Source: Anaerolineaceae bacterium
GTDB lineage: Bacteria; Chloroflexota; Anaerolineae; Anaerolineales; Villigracilaceae
Assembly: GCA_009885525.1 (NCBI GenBank)
Contig: VFKN01000029.1
Coordinates: 1-39,760, forward strand
DNA: 39,760 bases
Direction of reading: 5' to 3'
Every line of letters begins with the position of its first letter. Position 1 is the stretch's first letter. The position numbers were made by a program, and so were the translations under genes. This document shows positions 33,129 to 39,760 of the stretch, piece after piece. A model generated the notes under the pieces. That model was not told the DNA's origin, made no database searches, and saw only the letters and a list, made by a program, of their open reading frames with translations.

Positions 33129-33171
33129 CAGAATTAGACCGGAGCGGAGTCAGAGGCGGAATCGTTTTAAG

Positions 33172-33203
33172 AAAAAGCCCGAAAACAAGAATCGTTTTCG
33201 GGG
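33172..33203 (-). terminator. First intrinsic terminator, FMN riboswitch expression platform
   Basis: On the minus strand CCCGAAAAC and GTTTTCGGG form a perfect 9-bp stem, followed by CTTTTTCTT. It begins about 35 bases after the aptamer, the usual place for a transcription-termination platform. A short hairpin built on CACATG/CATGTG (about 33212-33237) lies between and may be the anti-terminator. Confidence 0.85.
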
Positions 33204-33239
33204 CGCGAATCCACATGTAAACCGTGAGGTCATGTGTTT

Positions 33240-33361
33240 ACCTTCTTGTATCCAGACTATACTGTCGGCCTTGGAATTACGCCAAGTCATGCGCCGTAGT
33301 AATTACTACATTGCTCGTGGGCTTTACCACCGATCGGGAATTGCACCCTGCCCCGAAGGTT
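33240..33361 (-). promoter_or_regulatory. FMN riboswitch (RFN element)
   Basis: Read on the minus strand, the element has P1 arms ACCTTC and GAAGGT and the conserved core in order: GGGGCAGGGTGCAATTCCC, GATCGGTGGTAAAGCCCACGAGC, TTGGCGTAATTCCAAGGCCGACAGT and AGTCTGGATACAAGAAGG. These are the hallmark blocks of FMN aptamers. Binding of FMN should favour the terminator just downstream and shut off the transporter. A TATAAT sits about 20 bases before the aptamer, near 33380, overlapping the end of the M32 peptidase gene. Confidence 0.96.
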
Positions 33362-33380
33362 ATTTATTTTGTTAAGATAA

Positions 33381-34895
33381 TTATAACTTATATAGCGCGC
33401 CGTATTTGGTCTTGAGATAGTTGATGTACGGCTCGATGGTCAGCGCGGATCCGCTGGCGCGTTCGATGATTTCGGGCGCGGTGAATTTGCTGCCGTGGCG
33501 ATAAATATTTTCGCGCAGCCAGCCGTGCAGCGTGCTGAATTTGCCCTGCTTCATTTCATCGGGAATGGAAGGATGCGCCTTGAGCGCGGCATTATAAAAC
33601 TGCGCGGAAAGAATATTGCCGAGCGTGTATCCCTGGAACGAGCCGCCGATGACATCCGCGTACCAATGCACATCCTGAAGGACGCCGTCTTTGTCATCGG
33701 GAGGGACAATTCCAAAATCGTGTTCGAAGCGCTCGTGCCAGGCTTCGGGCAGGTCGCGAATGGCGAGCGAACCTTCGAGGAGTTGCAGTTCAAAATCGAA
33801 GCGCAGCATCACATGCAGGTTGTAGGTGACTTCATCTGAGTCGGTGCGGATGAGAGAGTTCTCCACCTTGTTGATGGCGGCATAGAACGCATCGAGCGAA
33901 ACGCCCTTGAGTTGTTCGGGGAAGCGCGCCTGCACTGTTGGGTACATATATTCCCAGAAGCCGCGGCTTCTGCCGACGATATTTTCCCAAAGACGCGATT
34001 GTGATTCGTGCACGCCCGAGCTGGTTCCGCCGCCGAGAGGCAAGCCTTCATAAGACATGTCGATGCCCTGTTCGTACATCGCGTGACCGGCTTCGTGCAT
34101 GTTGCTGAAGAGACAATCTCCAAAATCATCCTCTTTGACGCGGGTGGTGATGCGCACATCGCCGAGCGAGAATTTGGTCATGAATGGGTGATGGGTCTTA
34201 TCGATACGACCGCGTGAGAAATCATAGCCGAGCTGTTTGACTACTTCCGCGCCAAAGGCTAACTGCTCCGCTTCGGGATAATGTTTGAGCAGCACAGAGT
34301 TATCCGTGGGCGGTTGGGATGTGATGGCGCGCACGATAGGCACAAGTTGTTCGCGCAGGTCGGCGAACAACTTGCGTACGCTGGATGCCTTCATGCCATA
34401 GTCGGCGAAGTCAATCAGCGGGTCGGCGATATTTTCGTAGCCGGGATAATACTCCGCGAGCTGGCGGCTGAGGTCGAGTGTCTTTTCGAGGTTGTCGCGC
34501 ACCTTGTTGAAATCGTTGGCGGGGCGCGCCTCGCTCCATGCCTGATAAGATCTTGCGCCATGCTCGTTCAACTCGCCGATAAATTTTGGCGGGACTTTGA
34601 GGTCGCGCTCATACTGAACGCGCGTGACGCGGATCAGACTGGCGTCATCCGAATCATAGGGCAGGCTGTCTGCGTAGGGCTGTAGATCGTCGAGCAGATT
34701 GCCGATCTCTTTGTCGATAAATTTTTCCTGCGTCATTTGCGCCAGCAGCGCGGATTGTCGTCCGCGTGCTTCCGCGCCGCCGGAAGGCATATAGGTGGCT
34801 TGATCCCAGCCGAGCAGCGCGTTGATGTGGGTGAGGTCGCCTACTTCGAGCAGTCGGGTTTTGAGTTCCTGTAATTTCTCATCGTATTTTGCCAT
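33381..34895 (-). CDS. M32 family metallo-carboxypeptidase
   Basis: The 504-residue product is a full-length thermostable carboxypeptidase of family M32, which removes C-terminal residues from peptides in the cytoplasm. The zinc-binding motif HEAGH lies at residues 267-271 in SNMHEAGHAMYEQG, and the conserved DQATYMPSGGAEARGRQ (near 31-47), HPFMTKFSLGDVRITTR and GVHESQSRLWENIVGRS (the third zinc ligand Glu) segments are all present. The start has AGGAGAATC upstream on the minus strand. Its 3' end overlaps the promoter region of the FMN riboswitch. It appears monocistronic. Confidence 0.95.
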   Translation of the reverse strand: MAKYDEKLQELKTRLLEVGDLTHINALLGWDQATYMPSGGAEARGRQSALLAQMTQEKFIDKEIGNLLDDLQPYADSLPYDSDDASLIRVTRVQYERDLKVPPKFIGELNEHGARSYQAWSEARPANDFNKVRDNLEKTLDLSRQLAEYYPGYENIADPLIDFADYGMKASSVRKLFADLREQLVPIVRAITSQPPTDNSVLLKHYPEAEQLAFGAEVVKQLGYDFSRGRIDKTHHPFMTKFSLGDVRITTRVKEDDFGDCLFSNMHEAGHAMYEQGIDMSYEGLPLGGGTSSGVHESQSRLWENIVGRSRGFWEYMYPTVQARFPEQLKGVSLDAFYAAINKVENSLIRTDSDEVTYNLHVMLRFDFELQLLEGSLAIRDLPEAWHERFEHDFGIVPPDDKDGVLQDVHWYADVIGGSFQGYTLGNILSAQFYNAALKAHPSIPDEMKQGKFSTLHGWLRENIYRHGSKFTAPEIIERASGSALTIEPYINYLKTKYGALYKL

Positions 34896-34970
34896 GGGAA
34901 GATTCTCCTGTATTGAAATTTAGTTTAAATGTGATTTGATTGATACGAGTATAAAGCAAGCAGCGCATGA

Positions 34971-36110
34971 TTAATCTTGCGTAATAAATGAAAGATAGTT
35001 CTCGCGGTTTATTGTTGTGAAACTACTACCGGGATAGCCCTCCAGCCAGCTGGAGGGAGGTTTGCTTTGTTTTTCGCGCAATTTGATTTCGTTGGCTTGA
35101 AATTTACCATCCCGCTCTTCCACGTAATCTATTTCTGCGCCCGTAGTTAATCGCCAGAAATAACGTGAGGCAGAATTGTTTTGATATGCGTTATGTTTTA
35201 TCCGTTCACTGATGATGAAGTTTTCCCATAACTGCCCGGTGTCGTTACGGTCATGGAGAGGCTTGAGCATATCAATCACGCTGTTGCGGACTCCCAGATC
35301 GTAGAAATAGATTTTATCCATGCGGGTCACTTCGTTGCGCATGTTTCTGCTCAATCCGCCGAGGCGGAACACGACGAACGATTTCTCCAGCAGGTCAATA
35401 TAACGCGCGACAGTATCTTTGCTCATATCAAGCCGCGTGCCAAGTTCATTCAATGAAACCTGACTTCCGATCTGGTGTGCGAGGAGTTTTATCAACTGAA
35501 TTAATTTAAGCGAGTTGCGGACTTGCGCAATCTGCAATACATCCCGGAATAAATAAGAAGAGACCAGTTGGTTGAGGTATTCTTTTTTCTCTTCAAGCGA
35601 TTGCACAGAAAGGATTTCGGGATACGAACCATAAACCAGCAAATCATCCACGCGCTGATTTAATTCAAACGCGTTGCTTTGCGCAGCAAGTTCCCCGCAC
35701 GAGATGGGATAAAGCGTGTACGAAAAATGCCTGCCCGTCAGCGGCTCCATGATCTTATTGGAAAGGTCAAAGGATGACGAGCCCGTGGCAACAACTTTCA
35801 CTTCCTGAATGTGGTCGTGCATGAGTTTAAGAGTTGTTCCGATTTCGGGGATTTGCTGGGCTTCGTCAATGACAACCAACTCATACCCCGCAACAAGAGA
35901 CTTTAGTTTCTGTGTATTCCGACTGGACAATACTTCGGTATACCGGGCATCGTCCGCATCTATTCGCAGGGTTTTGAGCGGAAGATCATCTACAATGTGA
36001 TTCAATAGCGTGGTTTTTCCCACCTGCCGCGCACCATAGACAATCACCACCTTTGAGGTAGTGAGGATGTGGTCTTTGATTTGGCGAGTGAGCAGGCGAG
36101 GGATGTACAT
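34971..36110 (-). CDS. AAA_14 / DUF4143 ATPase
   Basis: The 379-residue product has an N-terminal P-loop ATPase domain with Walker A GARQVGKT (residues 26-33) and Walker B ELVVIDEAQQI, and a C-terminal DUF4143 nuclease-like domain with FWRLTTGAEIDYVEERDGKFQANEIK, the D-x-V-E-x-K-type pattern of the restriction-enzyme fold. Between them is a winged-helix-like SLNELGTRLDMSKDTVARYIDLLEKSFVVFRL. Such proteins are common orphan genes, often gained and lost, with no firm function. TATACT on the minus strand (36117-36122) lies 6 bases before the ATG, so the mRNA may be leaderless. A perfect 17-bp inverted repeat flanks the -10 box. Confidence 0.9.
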   Translation of the reverse strand: MYIPRLLTRQIKDHILTTSKVVIVYGARQVGKTTLLNHIVDDLPLKTLRIDADDARYTEVLSSRNTQKLKSLVAGYELVVIDEAQQIPEIGTTLKLMHDHIQEVKVVATGSSSFDLSNKIMEPLTGRHFSYTLYPISCGELAAQSNAFELNQRVDDLLVYGSYPEILSVQSLEEKKEYLNQLVSSYLFRDVLQIAQVRNSLKLIQLIKLLAHQIGSQVSLNELGTRLDMSKDTVARYIDLLEKSFVVFRLGGLSRNMRNEVTRMDKIYFYDLGVRNSVIDMLKPLHDRNDTGQLWENFIISERIKHNAYQNNSASRYFWRLTTGAEIDYVEERDGKFQANEIKLREKQSKPPSSWLEGYPGSSFTTINRENYLSFITQD

Positions 36111-36125
36111 GTGGGCAGTATATCA

Positions 36126-36163
36126 TTAAACTAGCCAAACTCGCGTGAGTTTGGCTAGTTTAA
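36126..36163. promoter_or_regulatory. Perfect inverted repeat at the AAA_14 promoter (operator or valS terminator)
   Basis: TTAAACTAGCCAAACTC (36126-36142) pairs with GAGTTTGGCTAGTTTAA (36147-36163) around a 4-base loop. A third, shorter copy GCGAGTTTGGCTA (36177-36189) runs into the valS stop codon. It covers the -35 region of the ATPase gene. It may be a protein-binding site, or the valS terminator; the poly-U tail expected for the latter is weak. Confidence 0.55.
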
Positions 36164-36186
36164 TAGCGTAAATAGCGCGAGTTTGG

Positions 36187-38898
36187 CTACTTCAACTGTG
36201 ACTTGATCTTCTCAGCCGTATCTTTATATGCGTTCAACTTATCGCGTTCCTTTTGGATGAGTGCCGCAGGCGCTTTGTTGGCGAAGTCACCGCCGAGTAA
36301 ATTCTCCAAACGTTGAATATGCGACTCGGCTTCCTTGAGTTCTTTTTCGAAGCGGACTTTGTCGTTGGCGAGATCAACCATGCCGGCGAGCGGAATATAA
36401 ATTTCGATAGAGCCAACTATGAGGGCGATGGAGTCAGCGGGTTTGTCTTGAAGAGATTGGTGAATAGAGAGTAGAGAGTAGTCGAGACCCGCGAGGGAGG
36501 CGATGATTTGGGATTGCTCTTGGAGCAAATCCATTTTTGCGCCCACCGAAAAACTTGCGGTGAGTTTCTTGTTCGGCGCGATATTTTTCTCCGCGCGTAA
36601 ATTGCGGATCGCGCGCACGATCTCTTGAATGAGAGTGAAATCCGCGATCTTGGATTCTTCCCAGCCTTCGGGTTCGCGCGGCTCGGGGAATTTCGCCACG
36701 ATCAACGCCAGCGGCCAATCTTTGGCAAGCTGCGCGATGGGCGATTCGAGCAGCGCGCTGCGAAGATGTCCCCACACTTCTTCGGTAATGAAGGGTGTAA
36801 AGGGATGCAGCAGTCTTAAACAATTATCAAACACGCGAACTAACGTCACTACGGTCTGTTCTCTATTCTCTTCTCTCTTCATCTGCTCTTTCGCAATTTC
36901 CACATACCAATCCGCGAAATCAGACCAGATGAAATCATAGATCTGCTGACCAGCCAGGCCATATTGGAAGTTCTGGAATTGCCGCTCCACGTCGCGGATG
37001 AGGATTTCGAGTTTTGCCCAGATCCAGGAGTCTGCGAGAGAGTAGTGATTAGAGAGTAGATGATCAGTCTCTAGTCTCTGTTCTCTATTCTCTTGAAGCC
37101 CATCCACCGCATTAATCACAAACTTGCCAACATTCCAAACCTTATTCGCAAAGTTGCGATTCGCTTCCACTTTCTTCACGCCCACGTTGGTGTTATTTCC
37201 GGGCGTTGAACCAACCAAAAGTGTGAAGCGCAGCGCGTCCGTGCCAAGATCATTCATGATGATGAGCGGGTCCATCACATTGCCTTTGGTCTTGGACATT
37301 TTATGCCCGTGTTCGTCGTCCACAAGTCCATGCAGGTACACGGTATGGAACGGCACTTCGCCTGTGAACTCAAGTCCGCTCATGATCATGCGCGCCACCC
37401 AGAAGAACAAAATGTCATAGCCCGTTTCCATGTATGAGGTCGGATAAAAATATTTTAAGTCAGGTGTCTGCTCGGGCCAGCCCAAAGTGGAGAAGGGCCA
37501 CAAACCGGATGAGAACCATGTGTCGAGCACATCCTCATCTTGATGAATATCTTTCGAGCCGCAGGTCGCGCATTGGGTCGGGTCTTCGCGCGCCACGGTC
37601 ATGTGATTATCGGGGCAGTACCACACCGGAATGCGATGTCCCCACCACAGCTGGCGGCTGATACACCAATCCTTGAGATTTTCCATCCAGTTGTAATATG
37701 TTTTTTCAAAGCGCTCAGGCACGATCTTAATGCGTCCGTCTTTCACCGCGTCGAGTCCAGCCTTGCCCAGCGATTCAATTTTCACAAACCATTGCTCAGA
37801 AATCATTGGCTCGATAATCTCTCCGCCGCGCTGTGAACGCGGGATGGTAGTGAGATACGGCTCTTCTTTGATGACCAGCCCCGCGGCTTTCATCTCAGCC
37901 CAGAGATTTTTCCGCGCGTCGAATCTATCCTGTCCCTGATATTTTCCGCCGTTCTCGTTGACCTTCGCTTCTTTATCCAACATGGAGATGATCGGCAAGC
38001 CGTGACGATGTGCGATGGCGTAGTCGTTCGCGTCGTGTCCGGGGGTGATCTTCAGCGCGCCGGTACCGAACTCCATGCTCACATAGTCATCTGCGATGAT
38101 GGGAATCTCGCGCCCGAGAATTGGCACAATGGCGGTCTTGCCGATGAACTTCTTGAAGCGTTCATCTTCGGGATGCACAGCCACAGCCGTGTCACCGAGA
38201 ATTGTTTCGGGGCGAATGGTTGCGACAGGAATATACTCGTCCGAATCTTTCAGCATATATTTGAAGTAATATAACTTCGCGTTCTCTTCGCTGTATTCCA
38301 CTTCGAGGTCAGACACCGCGGTCTTGAGTCCCGGTGACCAGTTGATCAGGCGCGGGCCGCGATAGATCAGTCCCTTTTCATACAGGCGCACGAAAGCCTC
38401 ACGCACCGCGCGGCTGAGACCTTCGTCGAGCGTGAAGCGTTCGCGATCCCAATCGCACGAAGCGCCGAGTCTGCGGATCTGATTGGTGATCATGCCGCCG
38501 TATTTTTTCTTCCACTCCCAGGTGCGCTCGATGAATTTCTCGCGTCCCAATTCTTCGCGGGTGATTTCTTCGGTCTTGAGCAGATCGCGCTCCACCATCA
38601 GTTGAGTCGCGATGCCCGCGTGATCCGAGCCGGGAATCCATAGCGCGGAGTAGCCCTTCATGCGGTGATAGCGAATCATCAAATCTTCCACGCTGACGAA
38701 CATAGCGTGACCGATATGCAGCTCGCCGGTCACGTTTGGCGGGGGAATCGCAATCGTGAATGGCTTGATATTCGGGTCGAAGCCCGGCTTGTTGGGGTCG
38801 TTATGCGGCTTGAAGTATCCGCCGGTTTCCCACATCGCATAGATGCGCTGCTCGGTGGATTTGAAATCGTACGCTTTGGGTAATTCCTGTTTGGTCAT
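36187..38898 (-). CDS. valS: Valyl-tRNA synthetase
   Basis: The 903-residue product is a complete class I synthetase that charges tRNA-Val. The HIGH motif lies at residues 61-64 (GELHIGHAMF), the KMSKS motif as KMSKTKGNV, and the CP1 editing domain and a zinc-like CPDN...CATCG knuckle are visible. The C-terminal coiled coil typical of ValRS (ELKEAESHIQRLENLLGGDF) is present. Three insertions in the helical and anticodon-binding part are encoded by ATTCTCTA-type repeats: about residues 602-621 (ENREQRLETDHLLSNHYS), a REENREQ stretch (near 36856-36879) and LDYSLLSIHQS (near 36462-36481). AAGGAGCTACC precedes the start. Expression is controlled by a T-box upstream. Confidence 0.96.
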   Translation of the reverse strand: MTKQELPKAYDFKSTEQRIYAMWETGGYFKPHNDPNKPGFDPNIKPFTIAIPPPNVTGELHIGHAMFVSVEDLMIRYHRMKGYSALWIPGSDHAGIATQLMVERDLLKTEEITREELGREKFIERTWEWKKKYGGMITNQIRRLGASCDWDRERFTLDEGLSRAVREAFVRLYEKGLIYRGPRLINWSPGLKTAVSDLEVEYSEENAKLYYFKYMLKDSDEYIPVATIRPETILGDTAVAVHPEDERFKKFIGKTAIVPILGREIPIIADDYVSMEFGTGALKITPGHDANDYAIAHRHGLPIISMLDKEAKVNENGGKYQGQDRFDARKNLWAEMKAAGLVIKEEPYLTTIPRSQRGGEIIEPMISEQWFVKIESLGKAGLDAVKDGRIKIVPERFEKTYYNWMENLKDWCISRQLWWGHRIPVWYCPDNHMTVAREDPTQCATCGSKDIHQDEDVLDTWFSSGLWPFSTLGWPEQTPDLKYFYPTSYMETGYDILFFWVARMIMSGLEFTGEVPFHTVYLHGLVDDEHGHKMSKTKGNVMDPLIIMNDLGTDALRFTLLVGSTPGNNTNVGVKKVEANRNFANKVWNVGKFVINAVDGLQENREQRLETDHLLSNHYSLADSWIWAKLEILIRDVERQFQNFQYGLAGQQIYDFIWSDFADWYVEIAKEQMKREENREQTVVTLVRVFDNCLRLLHPFTPFITEEVWGHLRSALLESPIAQLAKDWPLALIVAKFPEPREPEGWEESKIADFTLIQEIVRAIRNLRAEKNIAPNKKLTASFSVGAKMDLLQEQSQIIASLAGLDYSLLSIHQSLQDKPADSIALIVGSIEIYIPLAGMVDLANDKVRFEKELKEAESHIQRLENLLGGDFANKAPAALIQKERDKLNAYKDTAEKIKSQLK

Positions 38899-38910
38899 GG
38901 TAGCTCCTTG

Positions 38911-38976
38911 ATTAGAGAGAGTAGTGATTAGAGAATAGAGATTAGTCTTTCGCTTACTAATCTCTATTCTCTAATT
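38911..38976. repeat. Palindromic ATTAGAGAATAGAGATTAGT repeat in the valS leader
   Basis: ATTAGAGAATAGAGATTAGT and ACTAATCTCTATTCTCTAAT are perfect inverted arms around CTTTCGCTT; AGAGAGTAGTGATTAGAGA precedes them. The same 19-base AGAGAGTAGTGATTAGAGA occurs inside the valS gene near 37038-37056. It lies between the T-box terminator and the valS ribosome-binding site. Confidence 0.85.
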
Positions 38977-38992
38977 ATCTTAGCTCTTAAAA

Positions 38993-39243
38993 TAAAAACG
39001 CCTCGTCCAAAAAGAGGACGAAGCGCAAACTCCGTGGTACCACCTCAATTCGTCTAAACTAAAAGACGCACTTGAATTTGCTGTAACGGGCAAACCCGCG
39101 CCGTTCTACTAATTACTGATCACTGACCACTAATTTTCTTCGGCATTCAAAATCAGACGACTTCTGTAATTTTTTTCTGCGAAGGCTTTCAGCCGATGAC
39201 CTTCTTTTCTGCCAGAGTATAAATCACGTACTACTTCTGAATG
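38993..39243 (-). promoter_or_regulatory. Valine T-box riboswitch leader with terminator
   Basis: On the minus strand the antiterminator T-box motif reads GAGGTGGTACCACGGAG (39032-39046 region); it is followed by a terminator, CGCTTCGTCCTC and GGACGAGGCG with TTTTTATTTT. The Stem I base pairs TCAGA with TCTGA, and within its specifier loop GAAGTC places a GUC valine codon at 39159-39161, so uncharged tRNA-Val should release the terminator and raise valS expression. A repeat-like TACTAATTACTGATCACTGA segment (39107-39136) sits between Stem I and the T-box. Confidence 0.92.
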
Positions 39244-39249
39244 CTTGGG

Positions 39250-39278
39250 ATTATATGCCGGAGAGGAAGATGCGTCAA
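39250..39278 (-). promoter_or_regulatory. Sigma-70 type promoter of the valS leader
   Basis: On the minus strand -35 TTGACG (39273-39278) and -10 TATAAT (39250-39255) are separated by exactly 17 bases. Transcription would start near 39243, just ahead of T-box Stem I. This is the cleanest promoter in the window. Confidence 0.85.
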
Positions 39279-39446
39279 GAAAATTGATCGCGCTTTTAAA
39301 TCAAGAGAGCCGCTAACCTATGCTCCAGCCGCCGTCCTCGGCGGCGTTTTGCAAGGTAACCCTGCGCCGGGGACGGCGCAGGGAGCAAGAATATTGATCA
39401 CGCTTTTAAATCAAGAGAGCCACGGCTACCAAGCGTGGCTCTCTTT
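39276..39446 (+). other. Direct-repeat and hairpin element of unknown function
   Basis: A 36-base sequence containing ATTGATC and CGCTTTTAAATCAAGAGAGCC occurs at 39276-39311 and again at 39386-39421 with two differences. Between them are two GC-rich hairpins: GCCGCC/GGCGGC (39328-39345) and CCCTGCGCC/GGCGCAGGG (39360-39383). The second copy runs into AGAGCCACG/CGTGGCTCT followed by CTTTT, an intrinsic terminator at 39416-39446. A strong purine-rich site GGGAGGAGGAG (39448-39458) follows, but the ATG after it opens only six codons. It looks like the leader of a lost gene, or a small RNA. Confidence 0.5.
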
Positions 39447-39484
39447 TGGGAGGAGGAGAAGAAATGAATCATCTTCATTTGTAA

Positions 39485-39632
39485 ATATACTATGTATGCC
39501 GCATGACTGCTTGACGCTAGACCTGCGCTTCCTATACGATTGACCGACAGCTAACAACATTGAAATGTGTAAATGCGAAAAATGGATCATAAATCATGGA
39601 TTTTCATCCTCATTAACGTATCATCTCAAAAA
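39485..39632. other. Gap with no recognised feature
   Basis: A/T-rich sequence of ~150 bases between the hairpin element and the 3' end of the partial minus-strand gene. I see no open frame, hairpin or repeat I can support. It may include the terminator region of the partial gene. Confidence 0.4.
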
Positions 39633-39760
39633 TCAGGGGCAGGCAAGCGAATAGCCCTGCTCCTGCGTGAGTTCGCGAGCAGCCTTTTGAATTAATTCAG
39701 AAAGTGGCGGGATGGCTTTTTTCTTCAAGATGCGGTCACGCACATATTCGTAGAAACTGA
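39633..39760 (-). CDS. Unidentified protein, C-terminal 41 residues only
   Basis: The minus strand is open from the right edge of the window to a TGA at 39633-39635. The translated end reads FYEYVRDRILKKKAIPPL and then SELIQKAARELTQEQGYSLACP. The helix-rich, charged composition and clean codon use look like a real gene rather than chance. I cannot name a family from so short a piece. It would converge on the direct-repeat element to its left. Confidence 0.55.
   Translation of the reverse strand, partial: SFYEYVRDRILKKKAIPPLSELIQKAARELTQEQGYSLACP

Noticed and set aside
39276..39421. CRISPR or insertion-sequence ends from the 36-base direct repeats
   Set aside because: Only two copies, a 74-base interval made of hairpins, no transposase and no spacer-like sequence.
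39464..39484. Six-codon frame (MNHLHL) after a strong ribosome-binding site as a functional leader peptide
   Set aside because: Too short, only two His codons, and no downstream gene for it to regulate on this strand; kept only as part of the orphan element.
1..39760. tRNA or rRNA genes
   Set aside because: I looked for cloverleaf hallmarks such as GGTTCGAATCC-type T arms and saw none; a tRNA search program would be decisive.

Overview
The window looks like chromosomal DNA of an uncultured Chloroflexota, most likely class Anaerolineae. This placement rests on family content and non-coding habits, not on a marker-gene tree. The supporting signs are an FMN riboswitch driving a RibXY-type riboflavin ABC transporter, a ComP-like membrane sensor module, two DUF2721 proteins, a DUF6391 protein, secreted PKD and C11-peptidase proteins, and very many short palindromic repeats between genes. 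No rRNA, tRNA, CRISPR array, phage or complete insertion sequence was seen.

Layout. 1-4.3 kb: the 3' end of a secreted nuclease with PKD domains, then a large secreted protein with a haem c motif (HzsA-like). 4.4-10 kb: a plus-strand run of surE, a small Cys-containing protein, an ASCH protein, a DUF2721 membrane protein, two multi-pass membrane proteins (one a likely GT-C glycosyltransferase), and an alkyltransferase-like DNA repair protein. 10-14.1 kb: an orphan membrane protein, then minus-strand holA, DUF6391, dus and msrA. 14.3-17.5 kb: a C11 (clostripain-like) lipoprotein peptidase and a stand-alone paralogue of its C-terminal domain. 17.6-20.6 kb: minus-strand clpC and a MazG-like gene.

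20.8-26.2 kb: a five-gene plus-strand cluster encoding an SDR/epimerase, a metallo-beta-lactamase-fold hydrolase, a GNAT/FemAB-like protein, an OleA/FabH-like thiolase and an ATP-grasp ligase. Its enzyme set suggests a fatty-acyl-derived small molecule or lipid; I cannot name the product. This is the best candidate for an undescribed system here. 26.3-28.2 kb: a Ser/Thr kinase joined to a ComP-like membrane sensor. 28.3-29.6 kb: cyclophilin, DUF2277 and DinB-like genes. 29.8-33.4 kb: DUF2721 and a riboflavin transporter operon (ATPase, binding lipoprotein, permease) behind an FMN riboswitch and two tandem terminators. 33.4-39.2 kb: an M32 carboxypeptidase, an AAA_14/DUF4143 ATPase, and valS behind a textbook promoter and a valine T-box. 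39.2-39.8 kb: an unexplained direct-repeat and hairpin element, and the 3' end of an unidentified minus-strand gene.

Two themes cross the window. First, palindromic repeat families fill most gaps, sit between genes of single operons, and in valS are translated in frame. Second, at least six genes have a -10 box only 6-9 bases before the start codon, which points to leaderless mRNAs.
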